Source of the DNA: Nitrospirota bacterium
Lineage (GTDB): Bacteria > Nitrospirota > Thermodesulfovibrionia > UBA6902 > JAJYJJ01
DNA length: 64,000 nt
Assembly: GCA_021789595.1 (NCBI GenBank)
Contig: JAJYJJ010000003.1
Coordinates: forward strand, 62,001 to 126,000
Direction of reading: 5' to 3'
Shown: positions 45,960-55,099 of the stretch, in pieces
How positions within the stretch are numbered: position 1 is the stretch's first letter
Layout: each line of letters begins with the position of its first letter
Program-made: the position numbers and the translations under genes
The notes under the pieces: model-generated
The model's input: the letters and a program-made list of their open reading frames with translations, nothing else
Databases searched by the model: none
Told to the model about the DNA's origin: nothing

Positions 45960-47723
45960 TTAGAACAGCCCTTTTACCTTACCGGTATTCACATCCACAT
46001 CCACCCTTCTGTATGCAGGGTCAGATGCAGTGCCCGGCATTAACTTGATGGCGCCTGCGACAGGGACAACAAAGCCTGCCCCCCTATAGGTAAGGATATC
46101 ACGGACATGGAGTTTCCATCCTTTTGGAACTCCCTTCAGATTCGGATTATCAGAAAGACTCAGATGCGTCTTGACCATGCATGTTCCAAGCTTTGAGGTC
46201 TCGGCATCTTCCTCCATCCTCTTTGCCTTTGACAGGGCATCAGGGGAATACTCAACGCCGTCTGCGCCATAGACTTCCCTGGCAATCAGCTCGATGCGCT
46301 GGCGAAGCGGTGTTGAGAGGTCGTAAAGGAATTTAAAATCATTTTGCTCATTGCACGCATCTATTACAGCATCGGCAAGTTCAAGCGCCCCTTCTCCGCC
46401 GTACTGCCAGTGTTTTGAGACAGCGACCCTTGCACCTGCTGCCTCTGCAAGCCTTTTCACCGCCTTTATCTCATTGTCCGTATCAGTATAAAAGGCATTG
46501 ACGCAGACAACAGGTTTGATGCCTGCCTTTTTTATCGTATTTATATGGTGGATGAGATTATCACAGCCCTTTTCTACCCATCCTACATTTTCACCCTTGT
46601 ATTCTTCAGGTATTGGTCTCCCAGGCACGGGAATAGGCGCGCCTCCATGGCATTTTAAAGCCCTTATTGTTGCAACAACAACTGCAGCATGCGGCTTTAA
46701 ACCGGAGAACCTGCATTTGAGGTTCCAGAATTTCTCAAATCCGATGTCTGCTCCAAACCCTGATTCAGTCACATGATAATCGCTGAGCTTGAGGCCAACC
46801 CTGTCTGCTATGATAGAGGACTGACCGATGGCGATGTTGGCAAATGGGCCTGCATGGACAAGGACAGGCTGGCCTTCGATGGTCTGCATCAGATTCGGGT
46901 TTAATGCCTCAACCATCCACGCAGTCATCGCACCTGCAACCTCAAGGTCTTCTGTTGTTACAGGCCTGCCGCTTTTGTCATATGCCACCACTATCTTACC
47001 TATTCTTTCCCGCATATCCTTAAGGTCCTTTGCAACTGCTAAAATAGCCATCACCTCTGATGAGACAGCAATGGCAAAGCTTGAGTTCATCATAAAGCCA
47101 TCGTTTTTGTCGCCAAGGCCGATTATTATGTTCCTTAATGCCTGGGCACAGAAATCCATTATCCATTTCATCTCAACATTGCGCGGGTCGATGTTCAGCC
47201 TCTTTAATCTGCGCCTTGTAAGCTGCTCATCGGTATAGTTAAATTCGTGCTGCATCCTTGATGTGAGTGCGACCATGGCGAGGTTATGGGCATTAACGAT
47301 AGCATTTATATCGCCGGTAAGCCCCAATGAGAATGGGGTAAGGGGGATGCACTGTGAAAGCCCTCCTCCTGCTGCAGAGCCCTTTATATTCATAGTAGGG
47401 CCCCCCGAAGGCTGTCGTATCGCTGCAATAACCTTCCTGCCCCTCCTTCCGAGGCCCTGCGTCAATCCCATCGTAGTAGTTGACTTGCCTTCTCCAAGCG
47501 GCGTTGGCGTGATGGCAGTAACATCGATGTATTTGGCATCAGGCTTACTGCTCAGGCGTTTGAGGATACTGTTAAAGTCTAACTTTGCAACATAATGGCC
47601 GTGGGGAAGAAGCTCCTGTTTTTCTAACCCCAGTTCCTCGCTCAACTGATAGACTGTCTTCATGTGTGCCTCTGCTGCCTCTGCAATCTCCCAGTCAGCA
47701 TGTTTGGTTGGATCAAGTGACAT
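45960..47723 (-). CDS. fhs: Formate--tetrahydrofolate ligase
   Basis: ATP-dependent formation of 10-formyl-THF, the entry step of the methyl branch of the Wood-Ljungdahl pathway. The nucleotide motif [16 protein letters not shown] is at about residues 72-87, and [18 protein letters not shown] and [11 protein letters not shown] are conserved. It has 587 residues, full length. It lies next to the formate dehydrogenase operon on the same strand; together they interconvert CO2, formate and formyl-THF. Confidence 0.97.
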   Translation of the reverse strand: MSLDPTKHADWEIAEAAEAHMKTVYQLSEELGLEKQELLPHGHYVAKLDFNSILKRLSSKPDAKYIDVTAITPTPLGEGKSTTTMGLTQGLGRRGRKVIAAIRQPSGGPTMNIKGSAAGGGLSQCIPLTPFSLGLTGDINAIVNAHNLAMVALTSRMQHEFNYTDEQLTRRRLKRLNIDPRNVEMKWIMDFCAQALRNIIIGLGDKNDGFMMNSSFAIAVSSEVMAILAVAKDLKDMRERIGKIVVAYDKSGRPVTTEDLEVAGAMTAWMVEALNPNLMQTIEGQPVLVHAGPFANIAIGQSSIIADRVGLKLSDYHVTESGFGADIGFEKFWNLKCRFSGLKPHAAVVVATIRALKCHGGAPIPVPGRPIPEEYKGENVGWVEKGCDNLIHHINTIKKAGIKPVVCVNAFYTDTDNEIKAVKRLAEAAGARVAVSKHWQYGGEGALELADAVIDACNEQNDFKFLYDLSTPLRQRIELIAREVYGADGVEYSPDALSKAKRMEEDAETSKLGTCMVKTHLSLSDNPNLKGVPKGWKLHVRDILTYRGAGFVVPVAGAIKLMPGTASDPAYRRVDVDVNTGKVKGLF

Positions 47724-47808
47724 AGAAAACCTCCTTATTAGATTATATTAACCCCGGCAACCAATGGCCAGGTCAGAAAAAACAAAGGCTGCAAGCCCAG
47801 AGATAACC

Positions 47809-48267
47809 TCAATAGCTGATTAAAAGCTTCATCAATTTCTCGTTCATGAGATGGACATTCCTGCTTGCTACACGGGCGATTGTCTTCATAATCTTATACA
47901 TTATGCTGGGATCGGTTTTTTCCATGTCCTTGAAATCCCCTGTCTTTATAAAGTAGAGGTCTGCGTTTTCAATCGCCAGTGCATCTGCACCATGCAGCTT
48001 TCTGTCCTCTATTATAGAAAGCTCGCCAAAAAAATGCCCATCCTTAAAGGCTGCAAGTGTCTGTTTCCAGCCATCAGGTGTAACCTTTGATATCTCTACC
48101 TTTCCGCTATGAATCATGAAGATGCCCTTTGTCTCTGAGCCCTCCTTGAAAATCACATCGCCCTTCAAGTACTTTTTTATCTCTACACGTCCTGCTATCT
48201 TTCCAATTTCCTCATCGTTTAGCTCCTTAAGCAGAACCTGCTTTTTTAAGTCCTTAATGCTAACCAT
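47809..48267 (-). CDS. Cyclic-nucleotide-binding domain protein
   Basis: A 152-residue CRP-like beta-roll without a DNA-binding domain (GDVIFKEGSETKGIFMIHSGKVEI, then HFFGELSIIE). Ligand not known. GGAGG lies just upstream of the ATG. It sits between fdhA and fhs, so it might modulate formate metabolism, but that is only positional. Confidence 0.85.
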   Translation of the reverse strand: MVSIKDLKKQVLLKELNDEEIGKIAGRVEIKKYLKGDVIFKEGSETKGIFMIHSGKVEISKVTPDGWKQTLAAFKDGHFFGELSIIEDRKLHGADALAIENADLYFIKTGDFKDMEKTDPSIMYKIMKTIARVASRNVHLMNEKLMKLLISY

Positions 48268-48334
48268 TTATCCCTCCAATCTAAGGTAATATCTCGCCTC
48301 TCGATGCCGCCATACGGCATACCATAACTAAAAA

Positions 48335-51091
48335 TCAAATCCTCTCAATCCTAACAGCACAGACCTTCAGTTCAGGTATCTTGCAATAGGGATCAAGGGC
48401 ATCGTTTGTCAGCACATTGGCTGCAGCCTCTCTAAAATGAAATGGTATAAATACCATGCCTCTGCCTGCCCTGTCTGTCAGCATTGCCTTTATCTCAATG
48501 CTTCCCCTCCTTGAGGACACCCTTATCCGTTCAGAATCCTTTATCCCAATGGCCATGGCATCTTCTGGATTTATCTCTACATATGCCTCTGGAATAACCT
48601 TATTTAATGCCTCTGACCTCCTTGTCATCGTCCCTGTGTGATAATGGAAAAGAACCCTGCCTGTTGACAGCACATATGGATATTCCCTGTCAGGCAGTTC
48701 CTTTGAAGGAATGGCTGTAACCGGAGTAAATGCACCCTTGCCCCTTGGGAAGCCACCCTTAAAGAGATACGGTGTTCCAGGGTGGTCTTTTGTCGGGCAC
48801 GGCCATTGAAGCCCTGTTTTTTCAAGTCGTCTATAATCCATTCCAGCCATTGCAGGCCATAGGCTGCCTATTTCATGCAATACATCTTCTGGCGTATTAT
48901 AGTGCATTAGATAACCCATCCTGTTGGAAAGTTCTGTTATTATCCTGAGGTCATCCCTTGCCTCACCTGGTGGATTTACAGCCTTTCCCACCCGCTGAAC
49001 CTTCCTCTCTGTGTTTGTGAAGGTTCCATCCTTCTCTGCAAAGGATGCAGCAGGCAAAACCACATCCGCAAGCTCTGCTGTCTCTGTCATAAATATATCC
49101 TGGACAACCAAAAAGTCAAGACCCTTCAACGCCTTTATTGTATGGTTCATATACGGGTCGCTCATAACAGGATTTTCACCCATAATATACATTGCCTTAA
49201 TCCTTCCCTCAATGGCTGCCTCTGTCATCTCTGTTGCTGTAAGGCCAGGCCTGTCAGAGAGCTTCCTTTCCCACGCCCTCTCAAACTTGTCCTTTATGGC
49301 AGGTATGTGAACCTTCTGATAGCCAGGATAAACATCAGGGATGCATCCCATGTCTGTTGCACCCTGGACATTATTCTGTCCCCTTAATGGATTAACTCCC
49401 GAGTTTTCCTTCCCGAGGTTTCCTGTAAGCAGTGCAAGGTTTGCAATAGCAAAGACATTGTTCGTGCCCATGGAGTGCTGTGTTATCCCCATTGTGTAAT
49501 AGATGCCTGCCTTCTCTGCACTGGCATAGAGCCTTGCTGCCCTGACTATATCATCCTTTGGAACACCGCTCAGCTTTTCGGCAAATTCAGGGGTATATTC
49601 ATTCAGGGTTTTTCGAAACTCATCGTAGCCCTCTGTCCATTCCTCTATAAACCTCTTATCTTCCAGTCCTTCAGCTAAAATGACATGCATCATAGCATTG
49701 AGGAGGGCGATGTCTGTGCCAGGTCTCTGCCTCAGCCACAGATGCGCAAACCGCACAAGGTCTATCCTCCTGGGGTCTGCAACAATGAGCCTTGCCCCCT
49801 TCCTTACTGCCTTTTTCATCTTTAGTCCAATGATTGGATGCGTCTCTGTTGTGTTAGAGCCTATTACAAAAAGCACATCATTGTCTTCTATCTCCGTGAT
49901 AGAATTTGTCATAGCGCCTGAACCAAAGACAGTGGCCAGACCGGCCACTGTTGCGCTGTGTCAATACCTTGCACAATGGTCTATATTATTTGTTCCGATA
50001 CCAGCCCTCATGAACTTCTGGAAGAGATAGTTCTCTTCGTTTGTGCATCTCGCAGAGGAAAGACCTGCTATGGCATCAGGGCCGTATTTATCCTTAAGTG
50101 TCTTCAGCCTCTTTGCGATATAATCAACTGCCTCATCCCATGATGCCTCACGGAAGAGTGACGAGTAACGAGTAACGAGTAACGAGTTATTAATCCCCCC
50201 TCGCCCCCCTTTAACAAAGGGGGGTAGGGGGGGATTTGATTGATCTTTTGGAGCTATCCTGATAAGAGGTTTTGTGAGCCTGTCAGGGCTGTTTATAAAA
50301 CTGTAACTGAATCTACCCTTTACGCACAGCCAGCCCTCGTTAAGGGTATCTTCCCTTGAAGTTATCTTTATTACCTCGTTTCTTCTTACATGAAGGGTGA
50401 GGCTGCAGCCGCATCCACAATACGGGCATGTCGTTTCAATCTCCTTTATATCCTTCTGCCTGCCCTTTTGTTTCCACATCTTGCCTGTCAGCGCACCTGT
50501 CGGACAGACAGCAACACACTGACCGCAGAACTCACAATTAAGGTCTTTCCCAAATGGGGTGCATATCTTTGAACTGAAACCCCGATAGCCAAAATCTATT
50601 GCGCCTACACCTTCAACCTCATCGCATACCTTTACGCATCTGCCGCACATTATGCATTTTTCAAGGTCTCTTTCGATAAAGGGATTTCCATCCCTTTTCG
50701 TGTAGATCCTTCTTTCCCCTTCAAACCTGTTTTCCCTTATGCCGTAAAAATATGCAAGCTCCTGTAAAGTGCAGTCGCCTGCCTTTTCGCATACCATACA
50801 GTCGTTTGGATGGTCTGAAAGGATGAGTTCAAGTACTGTCTTTCTTAAGTCTTCAATATATGGGTTTGATGTTGTGACCTCCATCCCATCGCTTACAGGT
50901 GTTGTGCAGGATGTTACAGGTCTTGGGATCCCCTTTATCTCAACTATGCATAGTCTGCATCCCCCAAAAGGTGTGAGTTTTGGGTGATGACACAGTGTCG
51001 GTATTGGAATATCCAGCATCTTGGCTGCATCCAAAACCGTTGTCCCCTCTTGAACCTCTATTGTCTTTCCATCTATGGTTACCTTGAACAT
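48335..51091 (-). CDS. fdhA: NAD-linked formate dehydrogenase, catalytic selenoprotein subunit
   Basis: Mo/W-bis-MGD formate dehydrogenase of 918 residues containing selenocysteine at codon 377, an in-frame TGA at 49961-49963 (context D-H-C-A-R-Y-U-H-S-A-T-V-A-G-L). The equivalent E. coli FdhF Sec140 context is similar. Order: [2Fe-2S] domain (about 1-80), NuoG-like His-Cys cluster, two [4Fe-4S] ferredoxin clusters (CIMCGRC, CEFCGQC), the [4Fe-4S] motif CPYCGCGC, then molybdopterin domains. A palindrome and heptamer repeats are translated between the last iron-sulfur motif and the Mo domain. I start it at ATG 51091 (MFKVTIDGK); the first in-frame start is 51124. Confidence 0.96.
49929..49951 (-). 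promoter_or_regulatory. Bacterial SECIS hairpin of fdhA
   Basis: On the mRNA, 9 bases after the UGA, a perfect 9 bp stem (ACAGUGGCC and its complement) carries the loop GGUCU. The same GGUCU apical loop is present in the E. coli fdhF SECIS, which SelB recognises. Confidence 0.93.
50157..50236. repeat. Heptamer repeat plus palindromic element, copy 3 (inside fdhA)
   Basis: 50192-50236 is a 45 bp inverted repeat of the gckA/atpB family, read in the fdhA frame as NPPLPPFVKGGRGG. Immediately adjacent, 50157-50190 is four to five copies of TAACGAG, read as LLVTRYSSL. Both are in frame. Confidence 0.9.
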
Positions 51092-51093
51092 AT

Positions 51094-52884
51094 CTACTCC
51101 CTGCCCACTGCTTTGAATTTGCATACCTCAAAGCATGCTCCACATTTAATGCATATATCAGGATTTATTTTATGCAGTTTCTTTTTCTCACCTGTAATCG
51201 CACCTGAGGGACATGCCCTCAGACAGGCGCCGCAGCCTTTGCAGAATTCTTCAATGATGTAATATGTCAGGAGGTCTCTGCATACCTTTGCAGGGCATTT
51301 TTTGTCCCTTATATGCGCCTCGTATTCCTCCCTGAAATATCTGATGGTACTGAGGACAGGGTTTGGAGCAGTCTGGCCAAGTCCGCACAACGAGGCAGCC
51401 TTAATATCACTACTCAGTTTCTGAAGGAGTTCTATATCGCCTTCCCTGCCAAGCCCCTTTGTAATTCTATCCAGTATTTCAAGGAGTCTCTTTGTCCCAA
51501 TCCTGCAGGGCACGCACTTCCCGCACGATTCTGCCTGGGTAAACTCAAGGAAGAATCTTGCAATATTGACCATGCAGTCCGTTTCATCAAGGACCACCAT
51601 CCCACCCGAGCCTACTATAGAGCCGACCTGTGCAAGGGATTCATAATCCACAGGTATGTCCAACATCTCGGCAGGTATACAGCCTCCAGAAGGGCCGCCT
51701 GTCTGGACTGCCTTAAATTCCCTGTCGCCAATGATGCCTCCGCCGATATCGTATATTATCTCCCTGAGGGTTATGCCCATGGGGACCTCTATCAGGCCTG
51801 TATTTTTGACCTTGCCTGTTAAGGCAAAGACCTTTGTGCCTTTACTCTTCTCTGTGCCTATGGATGCATACCATTGAGCACCATTTCTTATTATGTATGG
51901 TATGTTTGAAAGGGTCTCAACATTATTGATAACTGTTGGTTTTCCCCATAGACCATGATGAACAGGGAATGGCGGTTTTGCCCTCGGCATTCCCCTCTGT
52001 CCCTCGATAGAGGCAATTAATGCCGTTTCTTCACCGCAGACAAAGGCACCCGCACCCAGCTTTACCTTTATATCAAATCCAAAATTAGAGCCGAATATGT
52101 TTTTCCCAAGATAACCTCTTTCGTGCGCCTGCGATATTGCCAATCTCAATCTTTCCACTGCAAAGGGATATTCTGCTCTAATATAGACATAGCCATGATC
52201 GGAACCCACGGCATAACCGGCTATCATCATCCCTTCAATAACCGAGTGAGGATTGCCCTCGATAATAGACCTGTCCATGAAGGCTCCAGGGTCACCTTCA
52301 TCTGCGTTGCAGATTATATACTTTGTATCACCTGGCGTTTTTCTGCATATCTCCCATTTTAGACCTGTTGGGAAGCCAGCGCCACCCCTTCCACGGAGGC
52401 CAGATGCCTTTATCTCTGAAATCACATCTTCGGGATTCATCTCAGAAAGAACTTTTTTTATGCCACTGTATCCTCCAACATCTATATACGCATTGATGTC
52501 CTCAGGGTCAATTGTTCCGCAATCTTTAAGAAGGATCTTCTTCTGTTTTGCATGAAATGCATAATATGTGTCGTCTATCAGCCATTCCTTAACAGGCTTG
52601 CCTCCTATCAGGTGTTCATCCACTATCCTCGCTGCCATTTCAGGTTTTATACACTGATATGTCAGGCTCTTATCACCATCAACCACATCAACAAGGACAT
52701 CCCTCGCACAAAATCCGCGGCAGCCCACCTTCTGGTAATGACACGTGAAATCCAAATCAATATCAATGCACCTATCAGAGATTTCCTTTTTGAAGGCATC
52801 TATAACTTCCTTGCCACCAGCAGCAAGCCCGCCTGTGCCTATACAGACCCTGACAATTACCTTTTTAAGATTATTTTTTTGCAC
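51094..52884 (-). CDS. NuoF-like NADH-binding subunit of formate dehydrogenase
   Basis: Subunit that passes electrons between the fdh iron-sulfur chain and NAD. About 596 residues. An N-terminal thioredoxin-like [2Fe-2S] segment is followed by the FMN/NADH domain, the cluster motif CGKCVPCRIG and a C-terminal two-cluster ferredoxin (CKGCGACLRACPSG, CIKCGACFEVCK). I prefer the GTG at 52884, which has GAGG upstream, over the frame start at 52929, because the latter lies well inside the preceding gene. It lies 2 bases before fdhA. Confidence 0.92.
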   Translation of the reverse strand: MQKNNLKKVIVRVCIGTGGLAAGGKEVIDAFKKEISDRCIDIDLDFTCHYQKVGCRGFCARDVLVDVVDGDKSLTYQCIKPEMAARIVDEHLIGGKPVKEWLIDDTYYAFHAKQKKILLKDCGTIDPEDINAYIDVGGYSGIKKVLSEMNPEDVISEIKASGLRGRGGAGFPTGLKWEICRKTPGDTKYIICNADEGDPGAFMDRSIIEGNPHSVIEGMMIAGYAVGSDHGYVYIRAEYPFAVERLRLAISQAHERGYLGKNIFGSNFGFDIKVKLGAGAFVCGEETALIASIEGQRGMPRAKPPFPVHHGLWGKPTVINNVETLSNIPYIIRNGAQWYASIGTEKSKGTKVFALTGKVKNTGLIEVPMGITLREIIYDIGGGIIGDREFKAVQTGGPSGGCIPAEMLDIPVDYESLAQVGSIVGSGGMVVLDETDCMVNIARFFLEFTQAESCGKCVPCRIGTKRLLEILDRITKGLGREGDIELLQKLSSDIKAASLCGLGQTAPNPVLSTIRYFREEYEAHIRDKKCPAKVCRDLLTYYIIEEFCKGCGACLRACPSGAITGEKKKLHKINPDICIKCGACFEVCKFKAVGRE

Positions 52885-53377
52885 CAGCACCCTCTTTGAG
52901 TTTTTTAATGAGCTTTGAAGTGCTGTCAACCGTCATATCTCCATAAACCTTGCTATTTACCAAAACCACAGGTGCAATACTGCAGGCACCCACACACCTG
53001 ACCACTTCAAAGGTGAATCTCTTGTCGTTTGTTGTTTCACCTTCAGAATTAAGATGGAGTTCCTTCTTAACCTGCTCGGCAATCTTGCTTCCACCCTTGA
53101 CATGACAGGCAGTTCCGCAGCAAACAGAAACAATGTTTTTCCCTCTCGGCCTTAAATGGAACTGTGCATAAAATGTCACAACACCGAAGAAACGGCTTGC
53201 AGGGATATCAAGTTTCTTTGAAAACCAGTTTACTGCATCCTCACGGATATAGCCAAAGACATCCTGAACATCCTGAAGTATGGATATGATATTACCATCG
53301 TCATCCCTATATCTTTTCAAGATGCCCTCAAGTATTGCTGCTGTTTCTGCAGCGACTGTTTCACCCTCGGTCTTCAT
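52871..53377 (-). CDS. NuoE-like [2Fe-2S] subunit of formate dehydrogenase
   Basis: A 168-residue thioredoxin-fold ferredoxin. Cysteine ligands are visible in CCGTACHVKGG and CVGACSIAPV. It is first in the fdh operon and overlaps the NuoF-like gene. Promoter elements for it lie at 53491-53518. Confidence 0.92.
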   Translation of the reverse strand: MKTEGETVAAETAAILEGILKRYRDDDGNIISILQDVQDVFGYIREDAVNWFSKKLDIPASRFFGVVTFYAQFHLRPRGKNIVSVCCGTACHVKGGSKIAEQVKKELHLNSEGETTNDKRFTFEVVRCVGACSIAPVVLVNSKVYGDMTVDSTSKLIKKLKEGAGAKK

Positions 53378-53490
53378 CTCTGCTCCTGAAGGTCAGGTTT
53401 CCTTACCCGAAAGGCTAAGGCTTATTGGATACAAGGAGTTATATTATATTAAATGTGGAGCGGTTTTTTACAATAAAATCTTTTTATAAC

Positions 53491-53518
53491 AATATAGATT
53501 CAATATAGATTTTGACAA
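53491..53518 (-). promoter_or_regulatory. Promoter of the fdh operon with tandem 11-mer repeat
   Basis: On the minus strand TTGTCA (53513-53518) and TATATT (53491-53496) are 16 bases apart. Two perfect adjacent copies of CAATATAGATT (53490-53511) fill the spacer and -10. They could be a regulator site. Confidence 0.5.
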
Positions 53519-53541
53519 CAAAGGATACAAAATTGTATTAT
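53512..53541 (+). promoter_or_regulatory. Promoter of tRNA-Lys
   Basis: TTGACA (53512-53517), 18 bases, TATTAT (53536-53541); start expected about 7 bases before the tRNA. It shares its -35 bases with the divergent fdh promoter. Confidence 0.75.
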
Positions 53542-53554
53542 TAATGTCTAAATC

Positions 53555-53630
53555 GGGCCGCTAGCTCAGTTGGTAGAGCACCGCCCTTTTAAGGCGGGTG
53601 TGCTGGGTTCGAACCCCAGGCGGCTCACCA
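53555..53630 (+). tRNA. tRNA-Lys (TTT anticodon)
   Basis: Acceptor stem GGGCCGC/GCGGCTC. The anticodon stem CCGCC/GGCGG encloses CTTTTAA. T-loop GTTCGAACC and encoded CCA present. Confidence 0.95.
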
Positions 53631-53639
53631 TATATGTTA

Positions 53640-53714
53640 TGAATTCGGGGTTGGGAGTTCGGAGACAAAGATGAAAACAACTATTCTGAACTAAGAACTA
53701 ATAACTCCGAACTG
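53640..53714. repeat. Heptamer-type repeats forming an inverted pair between two tRNA genes
   Basis: GAATTCGG/GGAGTTCGGAG units (53640-53664) are complementary to CTCCGAACT (about 53705-53713); AGTTCGGAG and its complement are 9 bp perfect. It separates tRNA-Lys from tRNA-Glu. Confidence 0.6.
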
Positions 53715-53721
53715 TTTTAGA

Positions 53722-53799
53722 GTCCCCATCGTCTAGCCTGGCCTAGGACATCGCCCTTTCAAGGCGGTAACACGGGTTCGAATCCCGTTGGGGACGCCA
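53722..53799 (+). tRNA. tRNA-Glu (TTC anticodon)
   Basis: Acceptor GTCCCCA/TGGGGAC. The anticodon arm TCGCC/GGCGG encloses CTTTCAA. T-loop GTTCGAATC and encoded CCA present. It shares the orientation of tRNA-Lys and may be cotranscribed. Confidence 0.94.
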
Positions 53800-53914
53800 G
53801 GAAAATCTCGGTCAGGATCTTTGTATAGAGTTTTTCAGGTGAGAACTTCAGTAATGAAGTCTTAAAAGAAAGCATGAGCCACTTCTTCTGTGATACCGGC
53901 ATTATTGAATTTCC

Positions 53915-53944
53915 TTGACAAACTATTTCAAGACATGCTATTCT
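53915..53944 (+). promoter_or_regulatory. Promoter of the cold-shock gene
   Basis: TTGACA (53915-53920), 18 bases, TATTCT (53939-53944). The start would be near 53951, giving a leader of about 110 bases. Confidence 0.7.
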
Positions 53945-53976
53945 TGAATAGAATTTTAGAGGTTTTTGCGTTCACA

Positions 53977-54023
53977 AGAGGCCACAAAGACTTTTAACTT
54001 TGTGGCCTCTTTTTGTTGAGGCC
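53977..54023 (+). promoter_or_regulatory. Terminator-like hairpin with an alternative fold in the cold-shock leader
   Basis: A 13 bp stem (AGAGGCCACAAAG and complement, 53977-54010) followed by a T run is an intrinsic terminator by sequence. Its right arm GGCCTC (54004-54009) can instead pair with a downstream GAGGCC (54018-54023), so two folds exclude each other, as in an attenuator. Confidence 0.65.
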
Positions 54024-54061
54024 TTCTGAGATTTAAGTTTACAGATAAGGAGGTAAAAGAA

Positions 54062-54262
54062 ATGGCACAAGGAACTGTGAAGTGGTTCAATGACAGTAAA
54101 GGTTTTGGCTTCATTACCAATGAAGACAGCAGTGATGTCTTTGTCCACCATACATCCATCCAAGGCAATGGTTTTAAGACCCTTGCCGAGGGTGACAAGG
54201 TCAGCTTTGATACCGAACAGGGCCCAAAAGGTCCTAAAGCTATCAATGTGGTCAAACTCTAA
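54062..54262 (+). CDS. Cold-shock protein (CspA family)
   Basis: A 66-residue single cold-shock domain that binds single-stranded RNA or DNA. RNP1 KGFGFIT and RNP2 VFVHH are clear. AAGGAGG lies 8 bases upstream. The leader contains an attenuator-like hairpin and the gene ends in a strong hairpin. Confidence 0.96.
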   Translation: MAQGTVKWFNDSKGFGFITNEDSSDVFVHHTSIQGNGFKTLAEGDKVSFDTEQGPKGPKAINVVKL

Positions 54263-54268
54263 TTAACT

Positions 54269-54302
54269 GAGAAGGCTCCCTCCATCAGGAGGGAGCCTTC
54301 TC
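54269..54302 (+). terminator. Terminator hairpin after the cold-shock gene
   Basis: A perfect 15 bp stem (GAGAAGGCTCCCTCC and complement) with loop ATCA; the T-run is weak. Confidence 0.8.
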
Positions 54303-54316
54303 CATTTGAGAGGAAC

Positions 54317-54673
54317 ATGAACAACAGAAAGAATGAGGCAAGAATAGAAAGGATGCAGCAGAGACTTGAGGCAGGCTCTGTGGCTAAACGCTTTCCCGAT
54401 GTTGCAGAAATCGTCATCAATATGACATACAATCAGAGGGGGATAAAAGCAATACTCCGCACCTTTAATTTCTTTCCCGGCAGCTATGCTTTTTTCAGGG
54501 TAGACTGCTTAAGCAAAGACTGTGTTGATGGTGGGTTTGATCTAACCCAGGTTATAACCACGATGATCAGGAACCGGAGAGCGGAGGCAAAAGGAGAACT
54601 CAGTTGTGAAGGCAATGATCCTTCCGCCAACCCCTCAGCTATTGTTTACGAAGTTGCCATACAATACACATAA
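54317..54673 (+). CDS. Conserved-looking small hypothetical protein
   Basis: A 118-residue protein with no recognised domain. It begins MNNRKNEARIERMQQRLEAG, is charged at the N-terminus, then has a compact VAEIVINMTYNQRGI and FFRVDCLSKDCVDGGFDLTQVI region with two cysteines. AGAGGAAC lies upstream. Soluble, cytosolic by appearance. Function not assigned. Confidence 0.6.
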   Translation: MNNRKNEARIERMQQRLEAGSVAKRFPDVAEIVINMTYNQRGIKAILRTFNFFPGSYAFFRVDCLSKDCVDGGFDLTQVITTMIRNRRAEAKGELSCEGNDPSANPSAIVYEVAIQYT

Positions 54674-54726
54674 TAGCGCTGTATTTCAATCTTATAATCA
54701 ATTGAAATCACCGCATTCCTCTCGCA

Positions 54727-54834
54727 GTGTTAGCTCCCTTTGCGGTTATTGTCCTGACCAATATTCTGATGACTATAGGTGTATTCTTCGTTGAAAAGAG
54801 AATACAGATAAAAAAGCCTGTAAAACAAAAATGA
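54727..54834 (+). CDS. Possible 35-residue membrane ORF coupled to the LapA-like gene
   Basis: GTG start, one transmembrane helix (APFAVIVLTNILMTIGVFF), then a basic tail VEKRIQIKKP. The stop overlaps the ATG of the next gene (ATGA), which lacks its own ribosome site, so translation coupling is likely. It may be a remnant of a longer gene. No Shine-Dalgarno seen. Confidence 0.35.
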   Translation: MLAPFAVIVLTNILMTIGVFFVEKRIQIKKPVKQK

Positions 54835-55043
54835 TTCCGATAGCGCTTTTATTAATTATCATTGCAGTGGTGACAATATTCTCAATTCAGAATGCAACTC
54901 CGGTTGTAATCTCTTTTTTCTTCTGGAGATTTGCGGCATCCCTTGCCATAGTAATATTTCTCTCTGTGCTCGCAGGAGTAACGATAATGGCAATTATAGT
55001 GTTTTCAGGGCATATCAGACGGCTTGTAAAAAGACGCAACTAA
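54831..55043 (+). CDS. LapA/DUF1049-like small membrane protein
   Basis: A 70-residue protein with two transmembrane helices and the motif FSIQNATPVVISFFFW that marks the LapA domain. It ends in a basic tail. In other bacteria such proteins associate with envelope assembly (LapA-LapB). The role here is unknown. Confidence 0.75.
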   Translation: MIPIALLLIIIAVVTIFSIQNATPVVISFFFWRFAASLAIVIFLSVLAGVTIMAIIVFSGHIRRLVKRRN

Positions 55044-55099
55044 GCCATTTGAACCTTTCTAAGGTTGAATTATATAGTTTTTTATGGTAATAATAGGCT

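Noticed and set aside
49961-49963. Stop codon splitting fdhA into two genes or a pseudogene
   Set aside because: The TGA is at the selenocysteine position, the context matches selenocysteine formate dehydrogenases, and a SECIS hairpin follows, so it is one intact gene.
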